A DNA stretch of 64,000 bases, taken from Aquimarina amphilecti (GTDB lineage: Bacteria > Bacteroidota > Bacteroidia > Flavobacteriales > Flavobacteriaceae). Of this stretch, positions 1 to 8,341 are shown piece after piece. Numbering within the stretch: position 1 is the first letter of the stretch; every line of letters starts with the position of its first letter. Both the position numbers and the translations under genes were made by a program. Location: assembly GCF_900109375.1 (NCBI RefSeq), contig NZ_FOAB01000002.1:434001-498000 (forward strand), in the 5' to 3' direction. A model generated the notes under the pieces. That model ran no database searches and was not told the DNA's origin. It saw nothing but the letters and a program-made list of their open reading frames with translations.

Positions 1-676
1 AAGTTTCCTCATCTGGATTGGCATAAGTTATTTTTTTCTCTAAAATATCGCTTAATATGGCCGCAACATCATAATGAGTATATGATTTTGAACCAGTTAA
101 GACATGTGTTTCTTTGTTTTTATTCTTATCTAATAATAATGCACTAATAGAAGTTCCTATATCGCGTGAAGAAACAAAAGAAGATTTTCCTTCTCCAGCC
201 GGAGAAAAAAGGATAGCTCTATCCAGTATGTTTTCACGTTCGTAGTTGGCAAAATTTTGCATGAAAAAACTTGGTCGAACAACATTCCAATTTAATGTTG
301 AGTTTTTAAATTTTTCTTCCATTTTTTTATGGAATGGTAATGATTCTAGATTTTCCATACCATTTCCAGATAGATATACTATTTTGCCTTCATAATTATT
401 GTCCTGTAGATAATTTATAAAAGGTTCTAATAATTCATAAAGCTCTAGATTTAAAGGTGGTCCAAGGACAAAAATTCCATCAGAATTTAAGGCGGAATTA
501 TACGTTTTTTCATTTTCATAATCAAAATGAACCGCGGTTACTGAATTATTAAAGAGATCCTTTGTCTTTTCGGGAGTACGTGAAGCCGCAATGATTTTCT
601 CCCCTTTTGCTGTTAAGGAATGTATTACTTCGCTACCAATAGTGCCTGCTGCACCTGTTATAAAATATGTTGACAT
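1..676 (-). CDS. NAD(P)H-binding NmrA/QorB-like oxidoreductase (3' end outside window)
   Basis: The ATG is at 676 and the reading frame stays open to the left edge, so about 225 residues are seen and the C-terminus is missing. The N-terminus carries a Rossmann dinucleotide motif (TGAAGTIGSEV, about residues 6-16), and later stretches (GPPLNLELYE; YLSGNGMENLE; WNVVRPSFFMQNFA) are typical of the atypical short-chain dehydrogenase subfamily that includes QorB/YtfG quinone reductases and NmrA-like sensors. It is cytosolic, with no signal peptide. It is divergent from an HxlR-family regulator 124 bp away, which is the classic qorB/qorR arrangement, so I infer control by that regulator. The exact substrate (quinone, or none) cannot be told from sequence. 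Confidence 0.82.
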   Translation of the reverse strand, partial: MSTYFITGAAGTIGSEVIHSLTAKGEKIIAASRTPEKTKDLFNNSVTAVHFDYENEKTYNSALNSDGIFVLGPPLNLELYELLEPFINYLQDNNYEGKIVYLSGNGMENLESLPFHKKMEEKFKNSTLNWNVVRPSFFMQNFANYERENILDRAILFSPAGEGKSSFVSSRDIGTSISALLLDKNKNKETHVLTGSKSYTHYDVAAILSDILEKKITYANPDEET

Positions 677-727
677 AATTATTCTATTTTATGAAGCAAG
701 TTATTATCTTTAGTATCTATTGGCAAG

Positions 728-737
728 TAGGTACCTA
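728..737. promoter_or_regulatory. Palindromic operator candidate between qorB-like gene and hxlR
   Basis: A perfect 10-bp palindrome TAGGTACCTA sits in the 124-bp divergent intergenic region, within a longer stretch (AGTAGGTACCTAAAAGTAAG) that repeats GTA-type half sites. HxlR-family regulators bind inverted repeats in front of divergently transcribed oxidoreductases. The assignment is inference from position and symmetry. Confidence 0.4.
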
Positions 738-800
738 AAAGTAAGATACTATTTTAAAATATACTATTGTTGATAATCAGTTATTTAAAAATAAAAATTT

Positions 801-1148
801 ATGAATTCTTTAGGAAATGACAAATGTAACTATCTAACTGAGTGCCCAGTAATGACTACATTAAATGTTATTGGAGGTAAATGGAAACCAGGAATATTAT
901 GGGAATTACAGAACAATGAAATACTTCGTTTTGGTCAGTTAAAAAAGAAATTAGAAAAGATTACACAAAAAATGTTAACTCAACAATTACGTGAGTTAGA
1001 AGCGGATAATATTATCATAAGAAAAGTTTATCCAGAAGTTCCACCTCGAGTAGAGTATAGACTATCTTCTTATGGGAAAAGTTTGTATCCCCTTCTTAAT
1101 GAAATGGCTAATTGGGGATTTAAACATATGGCAGCGACTCAAAGTTAA
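801..1148 (+). CDS. HxlR-family winged-helix transcriptional regulator
   Basis: At 115 aa this is the usual size for a single HxlR (DUF24) winged helix. The family signature is complete: a conserved Cys in the sequence ECPVMTTLNVIGGKWK (about residues 14-29), then the recognition region (RFGQLKKKLEKITQKMLTQQLRELEADNII) and the wing (YPEVPPRVEYRLSSYGKSL). In QorR, YodB and related members the Cys before the first helix senses quinones, diamide or other electrophiles. The divergent oxidoreductase supports the same role here. It probably represses itself and the neighbour until that Cys is modified; this is inference from the family. Confidence 0.9.
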   Translation: MNSLGNDKCNYLTECPVMTTLNVIGGKWKPGILWELQNNEILRFGQLKKKLEKITQKMLTQQLRELEADNIIIRKVYPEVPPRVEYRLSSYGKSLYPLLNEMANWGFKHMAATQS

Positions 1149-1196
1149 TCTTCTTTATTTTAAAAAATTGAATGAAAAAGAGAGCATAATGTTCAT

Positions 1197-1204
1197 TAAC
1201 TTTG
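1197..1204 (+). promoter_or_regulatory. Bacteroidota -7 element upstream of queD
   Basis: TAACTTTG matches the Bacteroidota -7 consensus TAnnTTTG and lies 22 bp before the queD ATG. No TTG was found at the expected -33 spacing, so the promoter is only half supported. Confidence 0.4.
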
Positions 1205-1226
1205 CAGAAAGGTTATAAAGCAACAG

Positions 1227-1679
1227 ATGAGTAAGATTAGAATTACTAAACAATTTTCTTTCGAAACAGGTCACGCATTATATGGATATGATGGTAAGTG
1301 TAAAAATGTTCATGGCCATAGTTATAAGTTAAGCGTCACCGTCATAGGAAGTCCTATTACAGATACATCTCACGTAAAATTGGGAATGGTGATTGATTTT
1401 GGAGATTTAAAGAAAATTGTAAAAGAAGATATAGAGGATGTCTTTGATCACGCTACCGTTTTTAATAAAAATACTCCGCATGTTGAACTAGCTGAAGAAT
1501 TACAAAAAAGAGGTCACAATGTTATTTTAGTAGATTATCAACCTACTAGTGAAAATATGGTAATTGATTTTGCAAAGAAAATTAAAGCTAGACTTCCTGA
1601 GAATATTTTACTCCATTCTCTAAGGCTTAAGGAAACCGAAACTTCTTACGCAGAATGGTATGCATCGGATAATGATTAA
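1227..1679 (+). CDS. queD: 6-carboxytetrahydropterin synthase QueD (6-pyruvoyl-tetrahydropterin synthase family)
   Basis: A 150-aa protein of the T-fold PTPS/QueD family. Zinc ligands are visible as His16 (FETGHALYG) and the HGH pair His29/His31, with the catalytic Cys25 in GKCKNVHGH. The C-terminal half carries the conserved pterin-binding Glu region (LKETETSYAEW). QueD converts dihydroneopterin triphosphate to 6-carboxytetrahydropterin, the second step of the queuosine/preQ0 pathway in the cytosol. In Bacteroidota this family member next to lpxH is the usual single QueD copy. A biopterin-type PTPS role is possible but less likely because of the CxxxHGH spacing. Confidence 0.9.
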   Translation: MSKIRITKQFSFETGHALYGYDGKCKNVHGHSYKLSVTVIGSPITDTSHVKLGMVIDFGDLKKIVKEDIEDVFDHATVFNKNTPHVELAEELQKRGHNVILVDYQPTSENMVIDFAKKIKARLPENILLHSLRLKETETSYAEWYASDND

Positions 1680-1721
1680 TAATGAATGTTTTTTCACTTT
1701 TTTAGTATTTAATAACCGAAA

Positions 1722-2498
1722 ATGAAACGTATAAATTTATCTGAAGGTAAAAAAGTATATTTTGCATCTGATAATCATTTAGGAGCTCCAACATCAGAAA
1801 AGAGTTTTCCTAGGGAACAAAAATTTGTACGATGGTTAGATGAAGTTAAAAAAGATGCTGCCGCAATATTTTTATTGGGAGATCTTTTTGATTTTTGGTT
1901 TGAATATAAAACGGTAATCCCAAAGGGTTTTACAAGAACTTTAGGGAAATTGGCGGAAATTACTGATTCGGGAATTCCTGTATATTATTTCGTAGGAAAC
2001 CACGATCTATGGATGAATGGATATTTCGAAGAAGAATTAAATATTCCGGTATTTCACAAACCGCAAGAGTTTATATTTAATGATAAAACTACATTTCTTA
2101 TAGGACATGGAGATGGATTAGGTCCTGGTGATAAGGGATATAAACGAATGAAAAAAGTGTTTACTAACCCTGTTGCAAAATGGTTTTTTAGATGGTTACA
2201 TCCAGACTTAGGGGTGAAGTTAGCTCAATACCTTTCGGTAAAAAATAAATTGATCTCTGGTGACGAAGATGTTACTTTTCTAGGAGAAGATAATGAATGG
2301 CTGGTACAATATTGTAAACGAAAGTTAGAGATAAAGTATACAGATCATTTTGTTTTTGGTCATAGACATCTTCCTATGGAAATTGATTTAAACAATACTT
2401 CTAAATATACCAATCTTGGAGATTGGATTGTTCACTATACGTACGCTGTTTTTGACGGTAATGAAATGAAGATGAAGCGGTATACCGAAGAAAAATAA
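1722..2498 (+). CDS. lpxH: UDP-2,3-diacylglucosamine diphosphatase LpxH
   Basis: A 258-aa calcineurin-like metallophosphoesterase with all motif blocks: ASDNHLG (Asp17, His19), LLGDLFDFWFEYK, GNHDLWM, IGHGDGLGPGDKGYK and GHRHLPM. LpxH cleaves UDP-2,3-diacylglucosamine to lipid X and UMP, the fourth step of lipid A synthesis, at the inner face of the cytoplasmic membrane. The length and the insert rich in basic and aromatic residues after GPGDKGYK fit LpxH rather than LpxI or general phosphodiesterases. It follows queD by 42 bp in the same direction and probably shares its transcript. Confidence 0.93.
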   Translation: MKRINLSEGKKVYFASDNHLGAPTSEKSFPREQKFVRWLDEVKKDAAAIFLLGDLFDFWFEYKTVIPKGFTRTLGKLAEITDSGIPVYYFVGNHDLWMNGYFEEELNIPVFHKPQEFIFNDKTTFLIGHGDGLGPGDKGYKRMKKVFTNPVAKWFFRWLHPDLGVKLAQYLSVKNKLISGDEDVTFLGEDNEWLVQYCKRKLEIKYTDHFVFGHRHLPMEIDLNNTSKYTNLGDWIVHYTYAVFDGNEMKMKRYTEEK

Positions 2499-2531
2499 AA
2501 AAGCGAACAATCATTACGATCATCCGCTTTC
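2499..2531. terminator. Convergent terminator between lpxH and T9SS protein gene
   Basis: The inverted repeat AAAGCG...CGCTTT encloses a partly paired loop. On the minus strand it is followed by a long T-run, which suits the end of the gene at 2555; the plus-strand tail is A-rich and weaker. Confidence 0.55.
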
Positions 2532-2554
2532 AAAAATCTAAGGACTGATATTTA

Positions 2555-4096
2555 TTACTTTGCTATTTTTTTAGTAATCACGGTATCATCCAATCGTATT
2601 TTTATAATATAAAGTCCACTAGAACGCATATTTTGTTTCATTTCATTTAATGAAATAGATTTTGTACCAGATTCCATTGGACCCATATTCTTTCTAGCGA
2701 TACTATTTCCTTTTAGATCTATAATTTCTACCGAAGAATAGGTTACTTTTTTAGGTAATGAAATCGTCATGTTTATATTATCAAATGTCAGAGGAACTGG
2801 ATAGATACTAACTGAGTATGGCGCAGTATCTCCTTTAATTACTTCATTTAACCTGTTTGCATCTAAACCTTTGATTATAAATTTTTCCCAAGCACCAATC
2901 GCGTCTCTATTACAATTGATAGCTTTGTTACCATCTTCGTGACTTACATATTTACCATTATTCCCTTTAATTGCGTAAAGGTCACCTCCAAGAGATTCTA
3001 AGGTAAACTTTTCCCAAGATCCAACAGCATTTCTATTACAGTTCATGGGTTTACTTCCATTTTCAGAAGCTACGTATTTACCATTACTACCTTTAAAACT
3101 TACAGTTCCGTTACCCGCAGATTCAACTATGAATTTTTCGTCTGCGCCTGCGGTATTTCGATCAGCTCGCATGGTTCTTGTACCACCTTCAGAACTGACA
3201 TATTTGTTAATGCTTTGTCCTAGTATTGTAACAAAACCATCTGTTCCATTATCGCCATTACCAACTGTAAATGAAATAGTTTTAGTCGTTTTAGCTCCTT
3301 TATTATCTGTGGCTTCAGCTTTTAGGGTGTAACTTCCCTCTGGTAGATTTTTTAGCGCATTATCCTGATTATTATTATTCCAAGTATAAGGACTAACGTT
3401 TTCTTGTCTAATAAAAGAGTCATTAAGATATAAGCGTACACTACTTACACCATCATTATCTGTAGCAGTAACTATTGCTTCTATAGTTGCAGGGGCTGAA
3501 AAAGTAGCATTGTTTGATGGAGTTGTAAATGAAGTGTTAGGGCCATTATTTTCTCCGTTTCCATCGCCATCGCCGCCAAATCTAGGTCTGGAACTTAACC
3601 AGTCCATATCGAATTTAGGTCCTTTACATTGACAGCCTTTACTACCTTGATCTACACGACCAGGACATACTTTTTCATCTTTAATTAGCTTACCTTGTAT
3701 GTTAATTGCATCTTCATGTCCAGGTTCGTTACCACATTGTATCGTATTGTACCTGGGATCTCCGTTTGCTAGATCCCTGTAACTAGGATGTTTTTTAAGC
3801 TCATCACAGATATCTTTGATATTTCTCCCTTGTCCATTAATATCGATTTTAAAATTACCAACACCATGATCAAAAGAAGATTTACAAAAACAAAAGCCAT
3901 TTGCCTGATAGCTGTCTTTCCATGAATTCGCATTAGGAACAATTCTTACACCTTGGTCAAAAGTGTCTTGACCAGTGCAACCTGTATCAGCGACGTTGAC
4001 TTTAGAATTATCCGTTGGACTTGGTTGTTGGGCAATTGCAATGTTAGCAAAACATAAGAATGCTAAGGTTTTTAAGATTAATAATTTACGTTTCAT
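2555..4096 (-). CDS. Secreted T9SS protein with Ig-like and fascin-type beta-trefoil domains
   Basis: A 513-aa protein. Residues 1-23 are a Sec signal peptide ending near AIAQ. Residues 35-170 form a Cys-rich module (about 12 Cys, e.g. GFCFCKS and GCQCKGP). Residues about 188-278 look like a bacterial Ig-like domain (TATDNDGVSSVRLYLND). Residues 285-412 hold three copies of a fascin-like beta-trefoil repeat (GKYVASENG / GKYVSHEDG followed by NRNAVGSWEKF). Residues 425-513 are a T9SS type A sorting domain (SVSIYPVPLTF, GLYIIKI, KKIAK). It is therefore exported through Sec and then T9SS to the cell surface or medium. No catalytic domain is recognised; polysaccharide or actin-like surface binding is the likeliest role, by analogy to accessory modules of algal polysaccharide enzymes. 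Confidence 0.85.
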   Translation of the reverse strand: MKRKLLILKTLAFLCFANIAIAQQPSPTDNSKVNVADTGCTGQDTFDQGVRIVPNANSWKDSYQANGFCFCKSSFDHGVGNFKIDINGQGRNIKDICDELKKHPSYRDLANGDPRYNTIQCGNEPGHEDAINIQGKLIKDEKVCPGRVDQGSKGCQCKGPKFDMDWLSSRPRFGGDGDGNGENNGPNTSFTTPSNNATFSAPATIEAIVTATDNDGVSSVRLYLNDSFIRQENVSPYTWNNNNQDNALKNLPEGSYTLKAEATDNKGAKTTKTISFTVGNGDNGTDGFVTILGQSINKYVSSEGGTRTMRADRNTAGADEKFIVESAGNGTVSFKGSNGKYVASENGSKPMNCNRNAVGSWEKFTLESLGGDLYAIKGNNGKYVSHEDGNKAINCNRDAIGAWEKFIIKGLDANRLNEVIKGDTAPYSVSIYPVPLTFDNINMTISLPKKVTYSSVEIIDLKGNSIARKNMGPMESGTKSISLNEMKQNMRSSGLYIIKIRLDDTVITKKIAK

Positions 4097-4306
4097 GGTT
4101 TGTTGGTTTTAAGAGTAAATATTTAATAAGATAATAATTTGGTTATGGCAGTTTTATAGTATCTACCAACTATAAAGGTAAGGTAATAAGGTGAATTCGA
4201 AGAAGGAGAAATAGAATCCGTAGAGGACTAATTAGTCTGCGTCATATCTGGTTAACCAAAAAATTAAGGATGTTTCCACATTTAGAAAATGAGTCATCCA
4301 AAACAA

Positions 4307-5281
4307 TCATTTTTTTGCTCTAGATGTAAGTATTTCTTGAGAAACCTGTATTCCTATTTCTTTAGAATTTTCTATTCTATATGGATGTTCAATAAAAATA
4401 ACTTTATTGTTAAAAACGGCTTCGATCAGATAATGATTTCCGTTAAAATAAGATTTTTTTACGCTAGCTTTTAGATCAGAATTTTCGACAATTTGTAATT
4501 CATGAGGGTATAATAGAATTGTATGATCATTTTCAAAACCTGATAAAAAGGCAGCGGTTGGTAATTGGTTTACTTCTCCAAAAAGAGAAGCGATATAGTA
4601 ATTTTCTGGATTGTTATAGATTGTATGCGTATCATTTTTGTCAATAATCTCACCATTATGAATTACAATAGTTTCTTCTGCGAAAGAAAGTATATCTGTT
4701 TTGTCATGAGTCGCAGTGATACTAGTAATTTTATTTCTTTTTAGGTAGGCAAAAAGATTTCTTCTTAGTGAACTCCTTCTAAAGTTATCAATATTGCCAA
4801 AAGGTTCATCTAATAACAATAGTTCTGGTCTTTTAGCAAGCACTTTTGCTAGTGCTACTCGTTGTTTTTGACCACCACTCAAATTTTCAACTTTAATGTC
4901 CTTAAATGGTAGCATTTCTACTATTTCCAAAAGTTCGTTTACACGACCAATTTTTAGTTCAGGTTCAAAGTTAGATAGATATTGGCCTATATTTTCAGCA
5001 ACTGTTCTATAGGGTTGTAATTCAAATCCTTGAGACAGATATTTCATATTCTCTTGACCAGGAACTAAATTGTAAGCTGGACCTAATATTTTTTGATTAT
5101 CCCAAAATAGAGTTCCTTGATTCGTGTCTAAAAGCCCGTAAATAATTTTTAACAAAGTACTTTTGCCACAACCACTTGCTCCAATAAGAGCTATATGCTT
5201 CCCTTTTTCAATAGTAAAATTGATGTTTTTTAAAACAGGGACGGTATTATAAGCAAAGGAAACATTTTTAAGTGTAAGCAT
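4307..5281 (-). CDS. ABC transporter ATP-binding protein, orphan
   Basis: A 324-aa cytosolic ATPase. Walker A is GASGCGKST (about residues 34-42), the signature is LSGGQKQR, Walker B is LLLLDEP and the H-loop is ITATHDK. The C-terminal 100 residues after the core resemble a TOBE-like regulatory domain, so the overall plan is that of MalK/PotA-type ATPases. No permease or binding protein lies beside it: the neighbours are an S9 peptidase and a T9SS protein in separate transcription units. It must pair with a permease encoded elsewhere, so the substrate cannot be assigned. Confidence 0.85.
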   Translation of the reverse strand: MLTLKNVSFAYNTVPVLKNINFTIEKGKHIALIGASGCGKSTLLKIIYGLLDTNQGTLFWDNQKILGPAYNLVPGQENMKYLSQGFELQPYRTVAENIGQYLSNFEPELKIGRVNELLEIVEMLPFKDIKVENLSGGQKQRVALAKVLAKRPELLLLDEPFGNIDNFRRSSLRRNLFAYLKRNKITSITATHDKTDILSFAEETIVIHNGEIIDKNDTHTIYNNPENYYIASLFGEVNQLPTAAFLSGFENDHTILLYPHELQIVENSDLKASVKKSYFNGNHYLIEAVFNNKVIFIEHPYRIENSKEIGIQVSQEILTSRAKK

Positions 5282-5305
5282 ATTTCAAATATAAATAACT
5301 TCAAT

Positions 5306-5337
5306 AAAAAAATCCGTTTCTTTTTAGAAAACGGATC
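5306..5337 (-). terminator. Rho-independent terminator of the S9 peptidase gene
   Basis: A perfect 8-bp stem (ATCCGTTT at 5312-5319 with AAACGGAT at 5329-5336), loop of 9, followed on the minus strand by TTTTTTT. It closes the transcript of the peptidase gene ending at 5361. Confidence 0.8.
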
Positions 5338-5360
5338 TTTTATTTTTATTATATAAAAAT

Positions 5361-7529
5361 TTATCCTTTTACTTTATCACTTACCTGTTCTGGTAACACT
5401 TCATATCCCATATTGTATAGGGTAAAACCAAATATATCAGCATATTGCTCAATTGTTTTAGCAACCGGTGTACCAGCTCCATGACCAGCATTAGTTTCAA
5501 TTCTTATCAAAGTGGGATTACTGCCTTGCTGTTTTGATTGTAATTCTGCAGCAAATTTAAATGAGTGTGCGGGTACTACTCGATCATCGTGATCTCCCGT
5601 AGTTACTAATGTTGCTGGATATGACACTCCTTCCTTTACATTGTGCACTGGAGAATATCCTTTTAGATATTCAAACATTTGTTTGTCGTCTTCAGCGGTT
5701 CCATAATCATATGCCCATCCCGCACCAGCAGTAAAAGTATGATATCGAAGCATATCCAATACACCAACTGCAGGTAGAGCTACTTTCATCAAATCAGGAC
5801 GTTGTGTCATTGTTGCACCTACTAACAATCCTCCGTTAGAACCACCTCTAATGGCTAGATATTCACTAGAAGTATATTTGTTTTCAATTAGATATTCAGC
5901 TGCAGCAATAAAATCATCAAATACATTTTGCTTTTGCATTTTTGTTCCTGCATCATGCCATTTTTTACCATATTCTCCGCCACCTCTTAGGTTAGGAACA
6001 GCATAAATTCCACCTTGTTCCATCCATACTGCATTAGCTATACTAAAAGAAGGTGTAAGACTAATATTAAACCCTCCATAAGCATATAATATTGTTGGGT
6101 TTTTACCTGTAAGTTCAATTCCTTTTTTATGAGTAATAATCATTGGAACCTTAGTACCATCCTTAGAATTATAAAAAACTTGCTTGCTTTCATAATCTTC
6201 TGGATTAAAATCAATTTTAGGTTTACGATACAATTCAGAAGTGCCTTCAGCAATATTGTATTTGTAAATACTTCCTGGAGTTTTATAATTAGTAAATGAA
6301 TAGTATAATTCCTTATCTTCTTTTTTAGCTCCGAAACCACCGATACTTCCAACTCCTGGTAGTTCTACATCACGAACTAATGTTCCTTCATAATCGTATT
6401 GTAATACCTTGGATACTGCATCTACCATATATTCTGCAAAAAAGTAGCCTCCACCTGTATTCGGACTTAATACATTTTCTGTTTCAGGAATAAAGTCTTG
6501 CCAGTTTTTTGGTATTGGATTAGATGCATCTACTGTTACAATTTTTTGGTTTGGAGCATTTAGATTTGTAACCAGATATAATTTAGAGCCAACATTTTCT
6601 ATTACATAAGTGTCACTCTCTGTAGTATCTAAAATAGTAATTAATTTATCACTATTGCTAGTTAAGTTTTTAATGAACAGTTTATTCCCTGAAGTAGAAG
6701 TACTAGCAGAGATAATTAAATATTTATCATCTTCGGTTACACGACCACCTACATATCTATGTTTTTCTTCTGGAGTACCTCCAAAAATTAGTTTATCTTC
6801 TTTTTGAGCAGTACCAAGTTTATGATAATATACTTTATGCTGATCTGTTTTGGCAGAAAGTTCACTTCCTTTTGGTTTGTCGTAGCTGGAATAATAGAAA
6901 CCTTCATTTCCTCGCCAAGACATGCCGGAAAATTTAATATCTACAAGGGTATCTTCTATAATTTCTTTGGTTTCTGCATTTTTAACAATGACTTTTCTCC
7001 AGTCACTACCACCTTCAGAAATAGAGTAGGCTAATAGTTTTCCATTTTTTGAAAAACTAACTCCTCCAAGTGAAGTTGTACCATCTTTACTAAAAGTATT
7101 AGGGTCTAAAAATATCTCAGGCTCATCTCCTTCATTTTTAAATCTGTAAATTACATATTGATTCTGTAGCCCATCATTTTTATAAAAATATGTATAATCA
7201 CCTTCTTTAAAGGGTGATCCAACTTTTTCATAATTCCATAATCCTGATAAACGTTTTTTTAACTGATCTCTAAAAGGGATACTATCTAGATACCCAAAAG
7301 TTACTTTGTTCTGTTCAGCAACCCAGCTTTCAGTTTCTTTACTACGGTCATCTTCTAACCAACGGTAAGGATCTTTAATCTTAGTATCAAAATAAGTGTC
7401 AACAGTATCTACTTTTTTAGTTTCTGGATAATTCAAGGGAATGATAGTTTTAGCAGTTTCTATTTTAGTTTCGTTTTTGCATCCTATAATAGAAGCCAAC
7501 AAAAATAATGTTAAAAGTGTTTTTTTCAT
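5361..7529 (-). CDS. Prolyl oligopeptidase family serine peptidase (S9A), lipoprotein
   Basis: A 722-aa protein with a lipoprotein signal (lipobox SIIGC, Cys17), so it is probably membrane-anchored in the periplasm or outer membrane. Residues about 35-430 correspond to the seven-bladed propeller of S9A enzymes; the C-terminal alpha/beta hydrolase domain carries Ser564 in GGSNGG, the Asp in GDHDDRVVP and the His in NAGHGAG. Upstream motifs RGGGEYG and AYGGF are also typical. It cleaves short peptides after proline. The length matches bacterial prolyl oligopeptidases (about 700 aa), and lipobox-bearing versions are common in Flavobacteriia. It forms its own unit with a strong terminator downstream. 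Confidence 0.92.
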   Translation of the reverse strand: MKKTLLTLFLLASIIGCKNETKIETAKTIIPLNYPETKKVDTVDTYFDTKIKDPYRWLEDDRSKETESWVAEQNKVTFGYLDSIPFRDQLKKRLSGLWNYEKVGSPFKEGDYTYFYKNDGLQNQYVIYRFKNEGDEPEIFLDPNTFSKDGTTSLGGVSFSKNGKLLAYSISEGGSDWRKVIVKNAETKEIIEDTLVDIKFSGMSWRGNEGFYYSSYDKPKGSELSAKTDQHKVYYHKLGTAQKEDKLIFGGTPEEKHRYVGGRVTEDDKYLIISASTSTSGNKLFIKNLTSNSDKLITILDTTESDTYVIENVGSKLYLVTNLNAPNQKIVTVDASNPIPKNWQDFIPETENVLSPNTGGGYFFAEYMVDAVSKVLQYDYEGTLVRDVELPGVGSIGGFGAKKEDKELYYSFTNYKTPGSIYKYNIAEGTSELYRKPKIDFNPEDYESKQVFYNSKDGTKVPMIITHKKGIELTGKNPTILYAYGGFNISLTPSFSIANAVWMEQGGIYAVPNLRGGGEYGKKWHDAGTKMQKQNVFDDFIAAAEYLIENKYTSSEYLAIRGGSNGGLLVGATMTQRPDLMKVALPAVGVLDMLRYHTFTAGAGWAYDYGTAEDDKQMFEYLKGYSPVHNVKEGVSYPATLVTTGDHDDRVVPAHSFKFAAELQSKQQGSNPTLIRIETNAGHGAGTPVAKTIEQYADIFGFTLYNMGYEVLPEQVSDKVKG

Positions 7530-7660
7530 GATGAATTAAATTTTACATAATAAATAATTAAATATTAATTATTCGTTTTTATTTGATATAGCTAATAAGG
7601 CTGAGTAGGGTAGTTGACAAAATTATCAAAACTTATAACTGTAAGTGCTAAATAAAGCAT

Positions 7661-7758
7661 AAAAAAAGACTGCTCTAGCAATGATCATATAGTTATTACA
7701 CATTTAAAGCGTTGCTTTGGGGTTTAGCAACTCTGTTGATCATTTTAGTAGAGCAGTC
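7661..7758 (-). ncRNA. Long structured hairpin element with T-run (terminator or small RNA)
   Basis: A 9-bp outer stem (GACTGCTCT 7668-7676 with AGAGCAGTC 7750-7758), a second paired block (ATGATCA 7681-7687 with TGATCAT 7737-7743) and an inner hairpin (GTTGCT 7711-7716 with AGCAAC 7726-7731). Read on the minus strand the structure is followed immediately by seven T. It lies 69 bp beyond the stop of the DoxX gene. It is larger and more branched than a plain terminator, so it could be a terminator, a 3'-derived small RNA or a MITE remnant. The rest of the 297-bp gap 7530-7826 shows nothing recognisable. Confidence 0.5.
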
Positions 7759-7826
7759 GGAATTTTCCGTCCTCTAAGAAACGAAAAATTTTACTTTTAT
7801 ACCAGTAATATTATAGAAGTAGCTTG

Positions 7827-8198
7827 TTAAAATAAACTTTTGAAAGTGTTCCAATTTGTATAAATCAAGAACGCGTTTATAAGAAAAACAAATGCTCCAG
7901 GTCCTATATTTGCTGGATCAAGGGTTGCGTGAAATAGAATAATGTTAACAGAAATAGGTGCCATTAATACCAAAGCAAATGGTACAGCTTTGTTGCTAAC
8001 TAATAACAATCCAACTATTATTTCTATAAGACCAACTGTTTTAAGAATGTAACTACTGGCAAGAGCTCCAAAAAGGACTCCAGCATCTGGATTTGCAAAT
8101 TCAAAATCAGGTAAAAAACCTAAGAATTTATTGCTTCCGAAAACTATTAATAAGATTCCTAATAGGATTCTTAAGGCTAAAATTATTTTAGTATTCAT
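7827..8198 (-). CDS. DoxX family membrane protein
   Basis: A 123-aa protein with four predicted hydrophobic segments (about residues 6-22, 45-66, 70-86 and 98-118). The first segment and following loop (LGILLIVFGSNKFLGFLP) match the DoxX/YphA-type start. DoxX proteins are small inner-membrane proteins; some are subunits of thiosulfate:quinone oxidoreductases or part of redox-stress complexes, but most, like this one, have no proven function. It is a single-gene unit, followed by the hairpin element at 7661-7758. Confidence 0.78.
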   Translation of the reverse strand: MNTKIILALRILLGILLIVFGSNKFLGFLPDFEFANPDAGVLFGALASSYILKTVGLIEIIVGLLLVSNKAVPFALVLMAPISVNIILFHATLDPANIGPGAFVFLINAFLIYTNWNTFKSLF

Positions 8199-8341
8199 TG
8201 TTTGTTTTTTTATGATTAAGTGATGTATTAGAAGGTTAAATGTTAAAAACCTTACAAAAGTTGCTAATAACTGAAGCTAAAAAAATACCTTACGTCTTCT
8301 GAAAACGAACTAATTGACCTAATTTTTTAATCTTATAACTA

